A stretch of DNA of 64,000 bases, taken from the NCBI GenBank assembly GCA_003584705.1, contig AP018536.1:3286001-3350000 (forward strand). Reading direction: 5' to 3'. Position 1 is the stretch's first letter. Each line of letters opens with the position of its first letter. This stretch comes from Lachnospiraceae bacterium GAM79. GTDB taxonomy: Bacteria; Bacillota; Clostridia; Lachnospirales; Lachnospiraceae. Shown here piece by piece: positions 44,818-54,402 of this stretch. A model generated the notes under the pieces. The model had not been told where the DNA came from. It did not search any database and worked only from the letters and a program-made list of their open reading frames with translations. The translations under genes were made by a program, and so were the position numbers.

Positions 44818-46275
44818 TTACTTCAAAAACCGCCGCAACAGCTTCTCTTTTTTCTCATCATACCTCTGGTACCGTATCGGCAGATCCATCCATGTCTTTT
44901 TGTCCACGATACTCCGATAATGGCTGAAGGTCTCGAATCCGGTGCGGCCGTGATACCCGCCCATGCCGCTCTCGCCCACACCTCCGAAGGGCATGGCACT
45001 GGTGGCGAGATGAATGATGGTGTCGTTGATGCAGCCGCCGCCAAAATGGCAGTGATCCAGGATCCGTCTCTGGGCTTTTTTATCTTCACTGAAGAAATAC
45101 AGCGCCAGCGGATGAGGATGTTCCTCCACACAACGGATCGCCCAATCCACAAAATCTCCCGCGGCGGCTTGGGTTCCAGAAACTTCCCCGCTAAAATCAT
45201 TTTGTGCAACACCTTTCTCTGCATCATGTGCATTATACGTCAGCACCGGCAGGATCGGTCCGAAGATCTCTTCTCCCATCACGGCATCCGACCAGTCCAC
45301 ATCCATCATCACCGTAGGCGCAATGCGCAACGTCTTCTCGTCATACTGTCCGCCGCAGACGATTTTTTTCGCATCCAGCAATCCCAACAGTCTGTGAAAA
45401 TGCTTTTCGTTTATGATTTTCCCGTAATCCGGATTCTGCAGGGGATCTGCTCCAAACTGCCTCGCGATCTCCTCCCGGATAGCTTCCACCAATCGGTCGC
45501 GGATCCTGACATCACACAACACATAATCCGGTGCCACACAGGTCTGCCCGCAGTTTAGATATTTTCCGAATACGATCCTCCTCGCCGCCAGCGGAAGCTT
45601 CGCTGTAGCATCCACAATACAGGGACTTTTCCCGCCCAGCTCCAGCGTCACCGGGGTCAAATATTCCGCAGCGCTTCTAAGTACCTCCCGTCCCACGGTC
45701 TTGCCTCCGGTGAAAAAAATCATATCAAACCGCTGCTGTAACAATGCCTGATTCTCTGCTCTGCCGCCGGTGATCACCGCCACATATTCCGCCTGGAAGC
45801 ATTCTTCCAAAATCATTTTTAACACTGCTGCCGTCGCCGGTGCATAAGCACTGGGTTTTACCATTGCCGTATTTCCGGCGGCAATAGCATCAATGAGGGG
45901 ATCCAGTGTCAGGAGCACCGGGTAATTCCAGGGACTCATGATCAATACGGTTCCGTAAGGTGACGGGGAGCGGAAGCTTCGCGCTGCGAACTGGGATAAC
46001 GGTGTCGGCACCCTCTTTTCCCGCATCAATCCCCGCAGGTGCTTCTTCATCCAGGTCAACTCCGACAGAGTCAGGCCGATCTCGCACATATAGCTCTCCA
46101 ACCGGCTTTTCCCCAGATCCCGGTGCAGAGCATCGTTCAGTTCTGCCTCATGACGTTGTAGAGAGGTCTTTAGTTTTCCCAGCTGTTCTGACCGAAATTT
46201 CCGGGAAAGTGTGGCTCCCGTGGCAAAATATTCTCTTTGTCTGCTTAATATCGTCCGGATCTCCTGCTCTGTCAT
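44818..46275 (-). CDS. NAD(P)-dependent aldehyde dehydrogenase
   Basis: 485 residues. It oxidises an aldehyde to the acid. Motifs: MSPWNYPVLLTLDPLIDAIAAG (about 112), FTGGKTVGREVL (about 187), the catalytic Glu in TLELGGKSPCIV (about 212) and the catalytic Cys in NCGQTCVAPDYVL (about 245). Short and without an N-terminal extension, it fits the class-3/fatty or aromatic aldehyde branch. An unusual insert near residue 335 (GVAQNDFSGEVSGTQAAAG) breaks the usual sequence before the PLALYFFSEDKK strand. AGGAGG precedes the ATG. The IS30 element ends about 70 bases beyond its stop, which appears normal. Confidence 0.92.
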   Translation of the reverse strand: MTEQEIRTILSRQREYFATGATLSRKFRSEQLGKLKTSLQRHEAELNDALHRDLGKSRLESYMCEIGLTLSELTWMKKHLRGLMREKRVPTPLSQFAARSFRSPSPYGTVLIMSPWNYPVLLTLDPLIDAIAAGNTAMVKPSAYAPATAAVLKMILEECFQAEYVAVITGGRAENQALLQQRFDMIFFTGGKTVGREVLRSAAEYLTPVTLELGGKSPCIVDATAKLPLAARRIVFGKYLNCGQTCVAPDYVLCDVRIRDRLVEAIREEIARQFGADPLQNPDYGKIINEKHFHRLLGLLDAKKIVCGGQYDEKTLRIAPTVMMDVDWSDAVMGEEIFGPILPVLTYNAHDAEKGVAQNDFSGEVSGTQAAAGDFVDWAIRCVEEHPHPLALYFFSEDKKAQRRILDHCHFGGGCINDTIIHLATSAMPFGGVGESGMGGYHGRTGFETFSHYRSIVDKKTWMDLPIRYQRYDEKKEKLLRRFLK

Positions 46276-46304
46276 AGACGCCTCCTGCTTCTATATATGC
46301 TGCC

Positions 46305-46458
46305 GTAACTATTCCGAATTACATTCTCAAAATTGCCTCTACGAGGCTTTACTTTTGCTCATATGGTTACTTCGCCCTATAAATCGTGTCAAATGTTCTT
46401 ACGAATGCAAACATTCGGCATACATGTTGACCTGATTTACATGACTCTGAATAGTTAC
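46305..46458. repeat. Possible 154-bp miniature element
   Basis: GTAACTATTC (46305-46314) and GAATAGTTAC (46449-46458) form a 10-bp inverted pair bounding an AT-rich, gene-free stretch. CTCTGAATAGTTACATA at its right end recurs in the murC leader (about 1459-1475). Otherwise the 46276-46573 gap shows nothing recognisable. Confidence 0.4.
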
Positions 46459-46573
46459 ATACTACCTAATTTTAAGTTGCAACGCAACCACTTCCCTGCT
46501 CATCCTATACACAAAAACGGCAGAGTTCTCACCCCACCGTCGTTTGTCTCTTCCTATCTTGATCTCATTTCTC

Positions 46574-47911
46574 CTATTTCCATGCAAAATTTACCATTCC
46601 GTACACATAGATGAACAGCACTGCCGCCGGCACAAAATATTTGAACACCGGCTTCATCCACGGCTGGACCTTTAAGCCCTTGCCGGCATTTGCTTCCTCC
46701 AGGAATTTGTCCCAGCCCCAGCCGACCTTATAGCAGCAAAATACCGCCAGCAGGATAGAACCTATGGGCATGATGTTATTCGACACCAGGAAATCCCAGA
46801 AATCGAGCCAGGTCGTCCCTGCTGCAAACGGCTGAAAATGAAATACACTGAAGCCCAGCGCTGTCGTCAGAGCCAACAGGAAACATCCGACACCACACGC
46901 CACGCACCCTGCCGGTCTGGACCATCCGGTCAGTTCCCGGACCATGGCCAGAATATTTTCACATACACCCAGCACTGTGGACATGGCTGCAAATACCATG
47001 AACAGGAAAAATAAAGTTCCCCACCATCTGCCGCCTGCCATGTTGTTAAATACGGTCGCCATAGTATCGAACAGAAGGCTGGGACCCGCCGTCACTTCTA
47101 CATCATAAGTGAAGCATGCCGGAAATATAATGATACCGGCGATCACTGCCACCAGTGTATCCAGGATAATAATATGGATAGACTCACCCATGAGAGAACG
47201 GTCCTTGCCGATATAGCTTCCGAAGATCGCCATACCGCCCATTCCCACGGACAAGGTGAAAAATGCCTGATTCATGGCGCCTACCACCACAGAACCGGTG
47301 ATCTTGGAAAAATGAGGGATCAGATAGAAGCTCAATCCCTCTCCTGCTCCCGGAAGTGTAAAGCTGTGCACCGCCAGCACCAGCATCAGCACGATCAATG
47401 CTGACATCATATATTTGGTAATACGTTCCAGTCCACCCTGCAGATGGAAGCTTAAAATGGCAAAAGCGATCAGCAAAGTGACTAACAGATATGTCACATT
47501 CACCGAGGGCGTCGTGATCATTTTTTCAAAACCGAAATCCTGATTCTGCCCTGTCAGAAATTTTACAAAATAATAGAGGATCCATCCGGACACCACCGCA
47601 TAGAAAGCGATCAGCGCAATGTTTCCGATGAGACAAACGATGCCCCACAGATTCCATTTGCCTCTGCCGCCGGATAATTTCCGATACATATAAAGGGGAC
47701 TCGTCTGCGCCGCGCGCCCCACGGAGAATTCCATGATCATGGCGGGCAGGCCCAGCACGATCAGGCAGATCACGTAGATCAGCATGAAGCTTCCGCCACC
47801 GTTCTGCCCGCACATCCACGGGAATTTCCACACATTTCCGCAGCCGATGGCGCACCCCGCCGACAGCATGATAAATCCCAAACGACTCCCCAGTCTCTCT
47901 CTGTTTTCCAT
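46574..47911 (-). CDS. Sodium:neurotransmitter-symporter-family transporter
   Basis: 445 residues from ATG 47911 (MENRERLGSRLG), 8 bases after AAGGA. About eleven or twelve hydrophobic segments. The family opening SRLGFIMLSAGCAIGCGNVWKFPW contains the unwound helix-1 region that binds Na+ and substrate. PAMIMEFSVGRAAQTSPL also fits. Bacterial NSS members (for example LeuT, TnaT, MhsT) import hydrophobic or aromatic amino acids. The 11-12-segment form without a long tail is usual for bacteria. The divergent LysR gene is a plausible regulator. Confidence 0.92.
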   Translation of the reverse strand: MENRERLGSRLGFIMLSAGCAIGCGNVWKFPWMCGQNGGGSFMLIYVICLIVLGLPAMIMEFSVGRAAQTSPLYMYRKLSGGRGKWNLWGIVCLIGNIALIAFYAVVSGWILYYFVKFLTGQNQDFGFEKMITTPSVNVTYLLVTLLIAFAILSFHLQGGLERITKYMMSALIVLMLVLAVHSFTLPGAGEGLSFYLIPHFSKITGSVVVGAMNQAFFTLSVGMGGMAIFGSYIGKDRSLMGESIHIIILDTLVAVIAGIIIFPACFTYDVEVTAGPSLLFDTMATVFNNMAGGRWWGTLFFLFMVFAAMSTVLGVCENILAMVRELTGWSRPAGCVACGVGCFLLALTTALGFSVFHFQPFAAGTTWLDFWDFLVSNNIMPIGSILLAVFCCYKVGWGWDKFLEEANAGKGLKVQPWMKPVFKYFVPAAVLFIYVYGMVNFAWK

Positions 47912-48001
47912 ACCTCTGATCCTTCCCAAAACTACTTATTCTAAACACGGGATACGGCATATATTTTTGCTGTTTTCCCACATTTTCGCCATCTTTTCAC
48001 A

Positions 48002-48030
48002 TTGACAGCCCTATTTTCTCATTATATAAT
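48002..48030 (+). promoter_or_regulatory. Consensus promoter of the lysR gene
   Basis: TTGACA (48002-48007), 17 bases, TATAAT (48025-48030): a perfect sigma-A consensus. Start expected near 48037, leaving a leader of about 77 bases. Confidence 0.8.
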
Positions 48031-48113
48031 TTTCATAAATATTTGAAAAACAAATTATTTGCATTGTATTGATCGAAGAATTGAATTTACAATATAGAAA
48101 GTGTATCTACTCT

Positions 48114-48989
48114 ATGGATGTCAAAAATCTGGAAACCTTTGTTATGGTGAACGAACTGAAGAGCTTTACGCTGGCGGCCGGACGTCTGGGTTATACCCAG
48201 TCCACCGTATCCTTTCAGATCAAACAATTGGAAAAGGAGCTGTCCATCCCTCTGTTTGAACGGATCGGGCATACCGTAACCCTGACCAATGAGGGGGAGA
48301 AGCTGCTGCCCCTGGCCCAGCAGATCCTGCGTCTCGCTGCTGAAGCCACCCACATCAGCGGCAACACCGCTCCGGAGGGTCTGGTGCGGATCGCCATTGC
48401 AGAATCCCTGGCCAGCTGGGAATTTCACAGCCGTTTTAAAGATTTTCATGAAAAATATCCCGGAATCCGGTTGAAGATCATCGCTACCAGCACCGATGAA
48501 ATGTTCCAGATGCTGGGACAGAATCAGGTGGACATTGTATACACGCTGGACCGCCGTATTTTTAATCACAATTATGTGACCGCGTTCGAAGCTCCGGTGG
48601 ATATTCACTTCGTCACCGGTGCCGGTCACCCCTTAGCCGGACAGACTCAGGTCACCCTGGAACAGATTCTGGAATATCCGCTGATCCTGACAGAGAAAAA
48701 CATGAGTTACCGGGCTGCACTGGATGATCTGCTCTCCCAAAACGGCAAGGAGACAATGCCCATCATGGAGGTGGGCGATACCCAGCTGATCCGCAATCTT
48801 CTGTGTCAGGGTCTCGGCATCTCCTATCTGCCGGAGTTCGTTATAGCAGAAGATCTGGCAAAAGGAAATCTCGTCAGTCTCCCCATGACAGAGATTCATC
48901 CGGATATCTGGCGGCAGCTTCTGTATCACCGGAACAAATGGATCTCTCCGGAACTGAAATGTGTAATAAAATACCTGCAGGAGGAATAA
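48114..48989 (+). CDS. LysR-family transcriptional regulator
   Basis: 291 residues from ATG 48114 (MDVKNLETFVMV). The N-terminal helix-turn-helix is at about 1-62, with SFTLAAGRLGYTQSTVSFQIKQLEKELSI and the TLTNEGEKLLP wing. The effector domain (about 88-290) has the two-lobed periplasmic-binding-protein fold typical of the family (GLVRIAIAESLASW). It is transcribed away from the NSS transporter gene with about 200 bases between starts, the usual setting for a LysR regulator and its target. Effector unknown. Confidence 0.92.
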   Translation: MDVKNLETFVMVNELKSFTLAAGRLGYTQSTVSFQIKQLEKELSIPLFERIGHTVTLTNEGEKLLPLAQQILRLAAEATHISGNTAPEGLVRIAIAESLASWEFHSRFKDFHEKYPGIRLKIIATSTDEMFQMLGQNQVDIVYTLDRRIFNHNYVTAFEAPVDIHFVTGAGHPLAGQTQVTLEQILEYPLILTEKNMSYRAALDDLLSQNGKETMPIMEVGDTQLIRNLLCQGLGISYLPEFVIAEDLAKGNLVSLPMTEIHPDIWRQLLYHRNKWISPELKCVIKYLQEE

Positions 48990-49001
48990 TCCCCTGCAGG
49001 T
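48973..49001 (+). terminator. Terminator with lysR stop codon in the loop
   Basis: ACCTGCAGG (48973-48981) pairs with CCTGCAGGT (48993-49001), followed by TTTCTATTT. The TAA at 48987-48989 lies in the loop. Confidence 0.82.
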
Positions 49002-49032
49002 TTTCTATTTGTCATCTTATCCTCTGAAATTT

Positions 49033-51375
49033 CTAGAATCCCATCAGCAAGCCGATACTATGTACCAGGAAGGCTGCCACCCATGCCACCAAACACTGCC
49101 AGAGTACCACGGCGATGGCCCATTTTCCACCCAGTTCTCTACGTACAGAAGCGATGGCTGCCACGCAGGGAGTATACAGCAGACTGAATACCAGTAACGA
49201 CGCGGCTGCCAGCGGGGTAAGTACCGTGGCAATGCTGCTGCCGAACAATACTTCCAGGGTTGCTACCACACTTTCTTTTGCCATGAACCCACTGATCAGA
49301 GAGGTACAGATCCGCCAGTCCCCCAGACCGAGCGGTCGAAACAGCGGTACCAGCAGACCGGATACCATAGCCAGCATACTGTTTGCTGAATCCTCAACGA
49401 GATTCAGTTTCAGGTCAAAGCTCTGCAGGAACCATACCACGATGGTAGCAATGAAGATCACAGTGAATGCTTTCTGCAAAAAGTCTTTTGCCTTTTCCCA
49501 CAACAGTTGCCCTACATTTTTGGCTCCCGGCAGACGGTAGTTCGGCAGTTCCATTACAAAGGGCACCGGTTCTCCTTTAAACAACGTGCCCCGGTATAAA
49601 AATGCTACCAGGATTCCCATCAGGATACCAAACAGATACAATGCTGACATGATCAGTCCGCCTTTTCCCGGGAAAAATACGCTCACGAAGAACGAATAAA
49701 TCGGTAATTTTGCGGAGCAGCTCATAAACGGTGTCAGCAGGATCGTCATTTTACGGTCTCTCTCGCTGGTCAGTGTTCTCGTGGCCATGACCGCCGGTAC
49801 CGTACATCCAAACCCGATCAGCATCGGCACAATGCTTCGTCCGGACAGACCGATCTTTCGAAGCAGCTTATCCATAACGAATGCCACTCGGGCAATATAG
49901 CCGCTGTCCTCCATCAGAGACAGGAAGAAAAACAGAGTGACCACGATGGGCAGGAAGCTCAGTACACTGCCCACACCGGTAAAGATACCGTCTATGACAA
50001 GGCTTTGGACCGCACTGTTGACATGAGCTGCCGTCAATGCCGCATCGGTGATCTCCGTCAATTTTCCGATTCCCAGTTCCAGCAGTCCCTGGAGCCATGC
50101 TCCGATGACATTGAAAGTCAGATAGAATACCAGCACCATGATCAGGATAAAACAGGGAATTGCCGTATATTTTCCGGTGAGGATCCGGTCGATCTTCTCA
50201 CTGCGGATCCGTTCCTTACTTTCTTTGGGTTTTACTACTGTCTGCTCACATAATCTCTCGATAAAATCAAAACGCATATCGGCAATGGCTGCACTTCTGT
50301 CCACGCCACGCTCCGCCTCCATCTGGCAGACAATGTGCTCCAGCATTTCTTTTTCATTTTCATCCAGCTGCAGCTTCTCCAGAATCAAATGGTCTCCTTC
50401 AATGGCTTTGTTGGCAGCGAAACGCAGGGGCAGCTTTGCAGACTCCGCATGATCCTCGATCAGATGGCATACCGCATGGATGCAACGGTGTACGGAACCG
50501 TCATGATCGTTTTTATCGCAGAAATCCTGCCGTAACGGTCGTTCCTGATATTTTGCCACATGGACTGCATGGCGGATCAGTTCGTCCACGCCTTCGTTTT
50601 TCGCAGCGGAAATGGGGATTACGGGTACTCCCAGGAACGCTTCCATGGCATTCACATCGATGGAGCCGTGATTGCCGGTGACTTCATCCATCATGTTTAA
50701 GGCTACGACCATAGGAATGTTCATTTCCAACAACTGCATGGTCAGATACAGATTACGTTCGATATTCGTCGCATCCACGATATTAATGATAGCTCTGGGT
50801 TTCTCATACAGGATAAAATTACGGGATACGATCTCTTCACTGCTGTAAGGGGACATCGAATAAATACCGGGCAGGTCTGTCACCAAAGTATCCGGATACC
50901 CCTTGATGGAACCGTCCTTACGGTCTACGGTAACTCCGGGGAAATTTCCCACATGCTGATTCGAGCCGGTGAGCTGATTGAACAGTGTAGTCTTGCCGCA
51001 GTTCTGATTTCCCGCCAGGGCGAACGTTAATGTCGTTCCCTCCGGCAGAGGATTCTCATCTTTTTTCGAATGGTATTTACCATCCTCACCTAAGCCCGGG
51101 TGCTCCGCATCCGTCACTCGGTCCAGCCCTTTATGTTCTCTTGTTCTCTTCGATATAGGTGCGATCTCGATCTGATCCGCTTCCGCCAGCCGTAACGTAA
51201 GTTCATAGCCGTGCACCTGCAATTCCATGGGATCCCCCATCGGAGCCAGCTTTACCACCGTCACCTCTGCTCCCGGGATCATACCCATATCCAGGAAATG
51301 CTGTCTGAGTTCTCCGGAACCACCGACGGTTTCGATCACGGCGCTTTTGCCGATTTTCAATTCTTTCAGTGTCAT
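49033..51375 (-). CDS. feoB: Ferrous iron transporter, FeoA-FeoB fusion
   Basis: 780 residues. Residues 1-75 are a FeoA-type SH3 domain (TLKELKIGKSAVIETVGGSG, GMIPGAEVTVVKLAPMGDPM). After a linker comes the FeoB G-domain from about 120: G1 AGNQNCGKTTLFNQL, G2 GVTVDR, G3 DLPGIYSMSPYS and G4 NMMD. The membrane part (about 400-780) has the two Gate regions, including SGRSIVPMLIGFGCTVPAVMATRT and CSAKLPIYSFF. It imports Fe2+ driven by nucleotide hydrolysis. FeoA and FeoB are separate in many bacteria; this fusion is a known clostridial form. Confidence 0.95.
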   Translation of the reverse strand: MTLKELKIGKSAVIETVGGSGELRQHFLDMGMIPGAEVTVVKLAPMGDPMELQVHGYELTLRLAEADQIEIAPISKRTREHKGLDRVTDAEHPGLGEDGKYHSKKDENPLPEGTTLTFALAGNQNCGKTTLFNQLTGSNQHVGNFPGVTVDRKDGSIKGYPDTLVTDLPGIYSMSPYSSEEIVSRNFILYEKPRAIINIVDATNIERNLYLTMQLLEMNIPMVVALNMMDEVTGNHGSIDVNAMEAFLGVPVIPISAAKNEGVDELIRHAVHVAKYQERPLRQDFCDKNDHDGSVHRCIHAVCHLIEDHAESAKLPLRFAANKAIEGDHLILEKLQLDENEKEMLEHIVCQMEAERGVDRSAAIADMRFDFIERLCEQTVVKPKESKERIRSEKIDRILTGKYTAIPCFILIMVLVFYLTFNVIGAWLQGLLELGIGKLTEITDAALTAAHVNSAVQSLVIDGIFTGVGSVLSFLPIVVTLFFFLSLMEDSGYIARVAFVMDKLLRKIGLSGRSIVPMLIGFGCTVPAVMATRTLTSERDRKMTILLTPFMSCSAKLPIYSFFVSVFFPGKGGLIMSALYLFGILMGILVAFLYRGTLFKGEPVPFVMELPNYRLPGAKNVGQLLWEKAKDFLQKAFTVIFIATIVVWFLQSFDLKLNLVEDSANSMLAMVSGLLVPLFRPLGLGDWRICTSLISGFMAKESVVATLEVLFGSSIATVLTPLAAASLLVFSLLYTPCVAAIASVRRELGGKWAIAVVLWQCLVAWVAAFLVHSIGLLMGF

Positions 51376-51433
51376 AACACTTCTGTATCCTTTCGTATCT
51401 CAACATTTTAATGTACTGTGTTGTAACAGAAGT

Positions 51434-51468
51434 ATTATAGCGCATTTGGTATTGAAAATCAGTATCAA
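51434..51468 (-). promoter_or_regulatory. Probable feo promoter with Fur-box-like palindrome
   Basis: Minus strand: TTGATACTGATTTTCAATA (rev. comp. of 51450-51468) resembles the Fur 19-mer GATAATGATTATCATTATC in its TGAT...TCA symmetry. The -10 TATAAT is at 51434-51439, so a bound repressor would cover the -35 region. Iron repression of feoAB is expected from other bacteria. Confidence 0.5.
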
Positions 51469-51591
51469 TTTGCATTTTTTATTTCCATGATTTTTTTCAA
51501 AATTTTTTTCAAAAATGGAATAAAAATGTAGAAAAAATTGACGAAAGCAGTTACACTTAAAATAGCATCAATAAAAATAGGGAGGGAACTT

Positions 51592-53100
51592 ATGAATATG
51601 AATATAAAAGGAAATAATAAATATCGTTATACGGATACCGCGGAACGCAATATCAGAATGAACCGGTTCTATATTATCGCTTCTTCGCTTTTGGCGATCG
51701 TGTTCCTGTTTTATCTGTGGTTAAAACTGGCAAATCACAACATTGCACCCATTGTTACATACGCAAATACCATTCTGATCGCCGTTTTCTGTGTGATAAA
51801 TACCGTGACACACCTTCGAAATAAGGCGACACGACTATTAAAAGTCTTCGCTACCATCGAGATCGGCATTGAGTATTTGTTGGTCGGTTTACAGACAGAT
51901 GCAAGTTTCATTCACTATGCGCTGATCGCCATTTTCATATTACAGATTCCTTATTATGAGAAAAAATCCCTGAAGAAAACCGCTTTGGGATTATTCGTGC
52001 TCTACCTGATCGTCATGATCGTTCAGGCTACGAAGGGAATCTACGGTCAGGATGTGAATGCCATCTGCTCTACCCTGCTGGTATTCCTGATTGGAATCAT
52101 TATTCTGGAAACCGGTAAGATTGCTATATTATTTAACAATGATGCCATCGATTCTTCCCGTGAAGAACATAAACATGTAAAAGAAGTACTGGATAATGTT
52201 CTGGACGTATCCCAGACCGTACATCAGGAAACCACCAAAACCACAGATCTTATGAACCAGCTGGTACAAACTACGGAATCTGTTGCCAACAGCATGCAGG
52301 AAATCTCCGATGCCACCAATATGACTGCCACCAGCATCGAGGAGCAGAGTCAGATGACCGGTACGATTCAGAATGCTATCGAGCAGACCGGTCATATCTC
52401 CGAGCAGATGGTGCAGATCGCCGAAGATTCTAACGAAAGCATCCGTAAGAACATGGCTGCTATGGAATCCTTAAAACAGCAGTCCGCCATGATCAAGGAT
52501 ACCAACCATTCCGTCACCGACGCCATGGCAAAATTACAGCAAAAGACAAAAGAGGTAGAAACTATCGCCGGAAGCATCATGGCAATCTCCGGTCAGACAA
52601 ATCTTTTAGCTCTGAACGCTTCCATCGAAAGTGCCCGTGCCGGTGAAGCCGGACGTGGTTTCGCTGTTGTAGCACAGCAGATCCGTCAGCTGGCAGAGCA
52701 GACCAAGAGCTTTACCGAAGAGATCACCAAGATTACCAACGAGCTGAATGTCAATGCCAACATGGTAGTCAACACTATCAACGGTTCCATTGAAGCTACC
52801 GAACAGCAGGGCGAAAAGATCCTGGCTGCTTCCGAGACTTTCGAACAGCTGAACAAAAATATGGAAGCACTGGCTTCCCAGGTGGAAGAAGTAAATCACC
52901 ACATTCTGGGCTTGTCAGAATCCAATAATAAGATTATGGAAAACATCTCCCATCTGTCCGCTGTAACCGAAGAAGTCACAGCTAATGCCGAACAGGTGCA
53001 CACCATGAGCCAGAACAACCTGGATTGCGCTGAACAAGTAAAAACGGCAGTAGAACATATCCGCTCTACCACCGATGAGATGGGAACGCAGGAGGGTTAA
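51592..53100 (+). CDS. Methyl-accepting chemotaxis protein, membrane-embedded sensor
   Basis: 502 residues from ATG 51592 (MNMNIKGNN), 7 bases after GGGAGGG; starts upstream in frame are not supported. About six hydrophobic segments lie between 28 and 180, with no large outside domain. The coiled cytoplasmic part has its tip at [34 protein letters not shown] (about 345-380). It shares its build with the receptor at 11680-13119. It ends in a terminator that includes the stop codon. No flagellar or che genes are near, so it is an orphan receptor. Confidence 0.93.
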   Translation: MNMNIKGNNKYRYTDTAERNIRMNRFYIIASSLLAIVFLFYLWLKLANHNIAPIVTYANTILIAVFCVINTVTHLRNKATRLLKVFATIEIGIEYLLVGLQTDASFIHYALIAIFILQIPYYEKKSLKKTALGLFVLYLIVMIVQATKGIYGQDVNAICSTLLVFLIGIIILETGKIAILFNNDAIDSSREEHKHVKEVLDNVLDVSQTVHQETTKTTDLMNQLVQTTESVANSMQEISDATNMTATSIEEQSQMTGTIQNAIEQTGHISEQMVQIAEDSNESIRKNMAAMESLKQQSAMIKDTNHSVTDAMAKLQQKTKEVETIAGSIMAISGQTNLLALNASIESARAGEAGRGFAVVAQQIRQLAEQTKSFTEEITKITNELNVNANMVVNTINGSIEATEQQGEKILAASETFEQLNKNMEALASQVEEVNHHILGLSESNNKIMENISHLSAVTEEVTANAEQVHTMSQNNLDCAEQVKTAVEHIRSTTDEMGTQEG

Positions 53101-53113
53101 ACCTCCTGCGTTC
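53084..53113 (+). terminator. Terminator with chemoreceptor stop codon in the loop
   Basis: GAACGCAGGAGG (53084-53095) pairs with CCTCCTGCGTTC (53102-53113) around GTTAAA, which contains the TAA (53098-53100); TTTG follows. Confidence 0.88.
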
Positions 53114-53123
53114 TTTGATCTTA

Positions 53124-53675
53124 CTATTTCAATTTCAAACCGTCTTTAAAAGCATTTCCTACTTTATCTCCCATTGCAAGATAAGTATTATTCACAGGAT
53201 CATAGCTGATTGGCTTCAATTTCTTCGGATCGATCTTGCCATCCGTCAGGATGCTTTCGTCCGCATTGACGTTGACGATATCGCCCACCAGAATACCGTC
53301 TTCAAAACTTTTCACCTTACATTCCAGCGCCATGGGAAGTTCATCGATCAACGGTGCATTGACAAAATCACTCTTGGCTGCATGGAAACCGGACTTTGAG
53401 AATTTATCAGGTACTTTCTTCGCAGATTCCACGCCCACATAGTCGCAGGCTACCACGGTATCTTCGGTTCCGATACTTACGGTAAATGCTCCGGTCTTTG
53501 CCAGATTCTCCGTGGTCTTATGCTCTGACATACTGATGGAGATCTCATTCATGTCCGTAATGATTCCCCATGCTGCGTTCATGGCATCGGGTACTCCATT
53601 TTCGTCATAAGTTGCAATGATCAGCATCGGCATGGGATACATTACCGGCTTTGCTCCAAAATTTACTCTGCTCAT
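53124..53675 (-). CDS. Flavin reductase-like FMN-binding protein
   Basis: 183 residues, one FMN-binding split-barrel domain: AMNAAWGIITDMNEISISMSEHKTTENL (about 31-58) and FTVSIGTEDTVVACDYVG (about 64-81) match the flavin-reductase family. It would bind FMN and transfer electrons; in anaerobes such proteins are often grouped with oxidative-stress or corrinoid pathways. No signal peptide. Convergent with the chemoreceptor gene and 16 bases upstream-adjacent to the Nudix gene. Confidence 0.88.
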   Translation of the reverse strand: MSRVNFGAKPVMYPMPMLIIATYDENGVPDAMNAAWGIITDMNEISISMSEHKTTENLAKTGAFTVSIGTEDTVVACDYVGVESAKKVPDKFSKSGFHAAKSDFVNAPLIDELPMALECKVKSFEDGILVGDIVNVNADESILTDGKIDPKKLKPISYDPVNNTYLAMGDKVGNAFKDGLKLK

Positions 53676-53691
53676 ATTCGTCCTCCTTGTA

Positions 53692-54366
53692 CTAAATTAA
53701 TTTTTCCTTCCATTCTGCTTCCCGGAATCCGGTCAACACCAGATCCCCGTCCACGACAAACGGCCGCTTTACCAGCATTCCGTCCGTGGCCAGCAGCCGA
53801 AGTTGTTCCTCTTCCGTCATGTTCGGAAGCTTGTCCTTCAACCGCATGTTCTTATATAACAACCCACTGGTATTGAAGAATTTCTTTAACGGTAGCCCAC
53901 TTCTGCTCTGCCATTCTTTTAATTCTTCGTAGGTGGGGTTGTCCTCTACAATGTGACGATCTGTATAGGTGATATTATGTTCCTCCAGCGGAATCCAGCA
54001 GAAATCCAGATTGATTCTCTCATGATCCAATTCATCATATCCATGAAACACCCCATCCATAGGAATACTATCGTCCAGTAAATGAACATTATAATATAAG
54101 CAGATCTGGTGGCAGGGGCTCTTTCCCCATGGAAAATAAATTTCGCCTATAGCCAGCAGATTATCTACCTCTATCTCAGCGTGAAGTTCTTCTTCAAACT
54201 CCCGTTTCAGCGTTTCCATGCTGGTCTCCATAGCCGCAACATGCCCGCCGATGATAGCATAGTCATCATTTTTCGGACGTTGCAACAGGATCTTTTCATT
54301 ATGGATCAATATACCGCCAACCCTGTAGGAAAATACAAAATCATCGTTTTTAAATAGAATGTCCAT
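53692..54366 (-). CDS. Nudix hydrolase
   Basis: 224 residues from ATG 54366 (MDILFKNDDFVF), 6 bases after AAGGGAG. The Nudix box is complete: GGHVAAMETSMETLKREF then EEEL (about 47-69). It matches G-x5-E-x7-R-E-x2-E-E. It hydrolyses a nucleoside diphosphate linked to another moiety. The C-terminal ~85 residues extend past the usual domain (total ~130-160), with NMRLKDKLPNMTEEEQLRLL and DLVLTGFREAEW, resembling an ArsC/Spx-like tail. Substrate unknown. Confidence 0.85.
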   Translation of the reverse strand: MDILFKNDDFVFSYRVGGILIHNEKILLQRPKNDDYAIIGGHVAAMETSMETLKREFEEELHAEIEVDNLLAIGEIYFPWGKSPCHQICLYYNVHLLDDSIPMDGVFHGYDELDHERINLDFCWIPLEEHNITYTDRHIVEDNPTYEELKEWQSRSGLPLKKFFNTSGLLYKNMRLKDKLPNMTEEEQLRLLATDGMLVKRPFVVDGDLVLTGFREAEWKEKLI

Positions 54367-54402
54367 GTGATCTCCCTTCACGTCAGATATACTCATCCTG
54401 TT

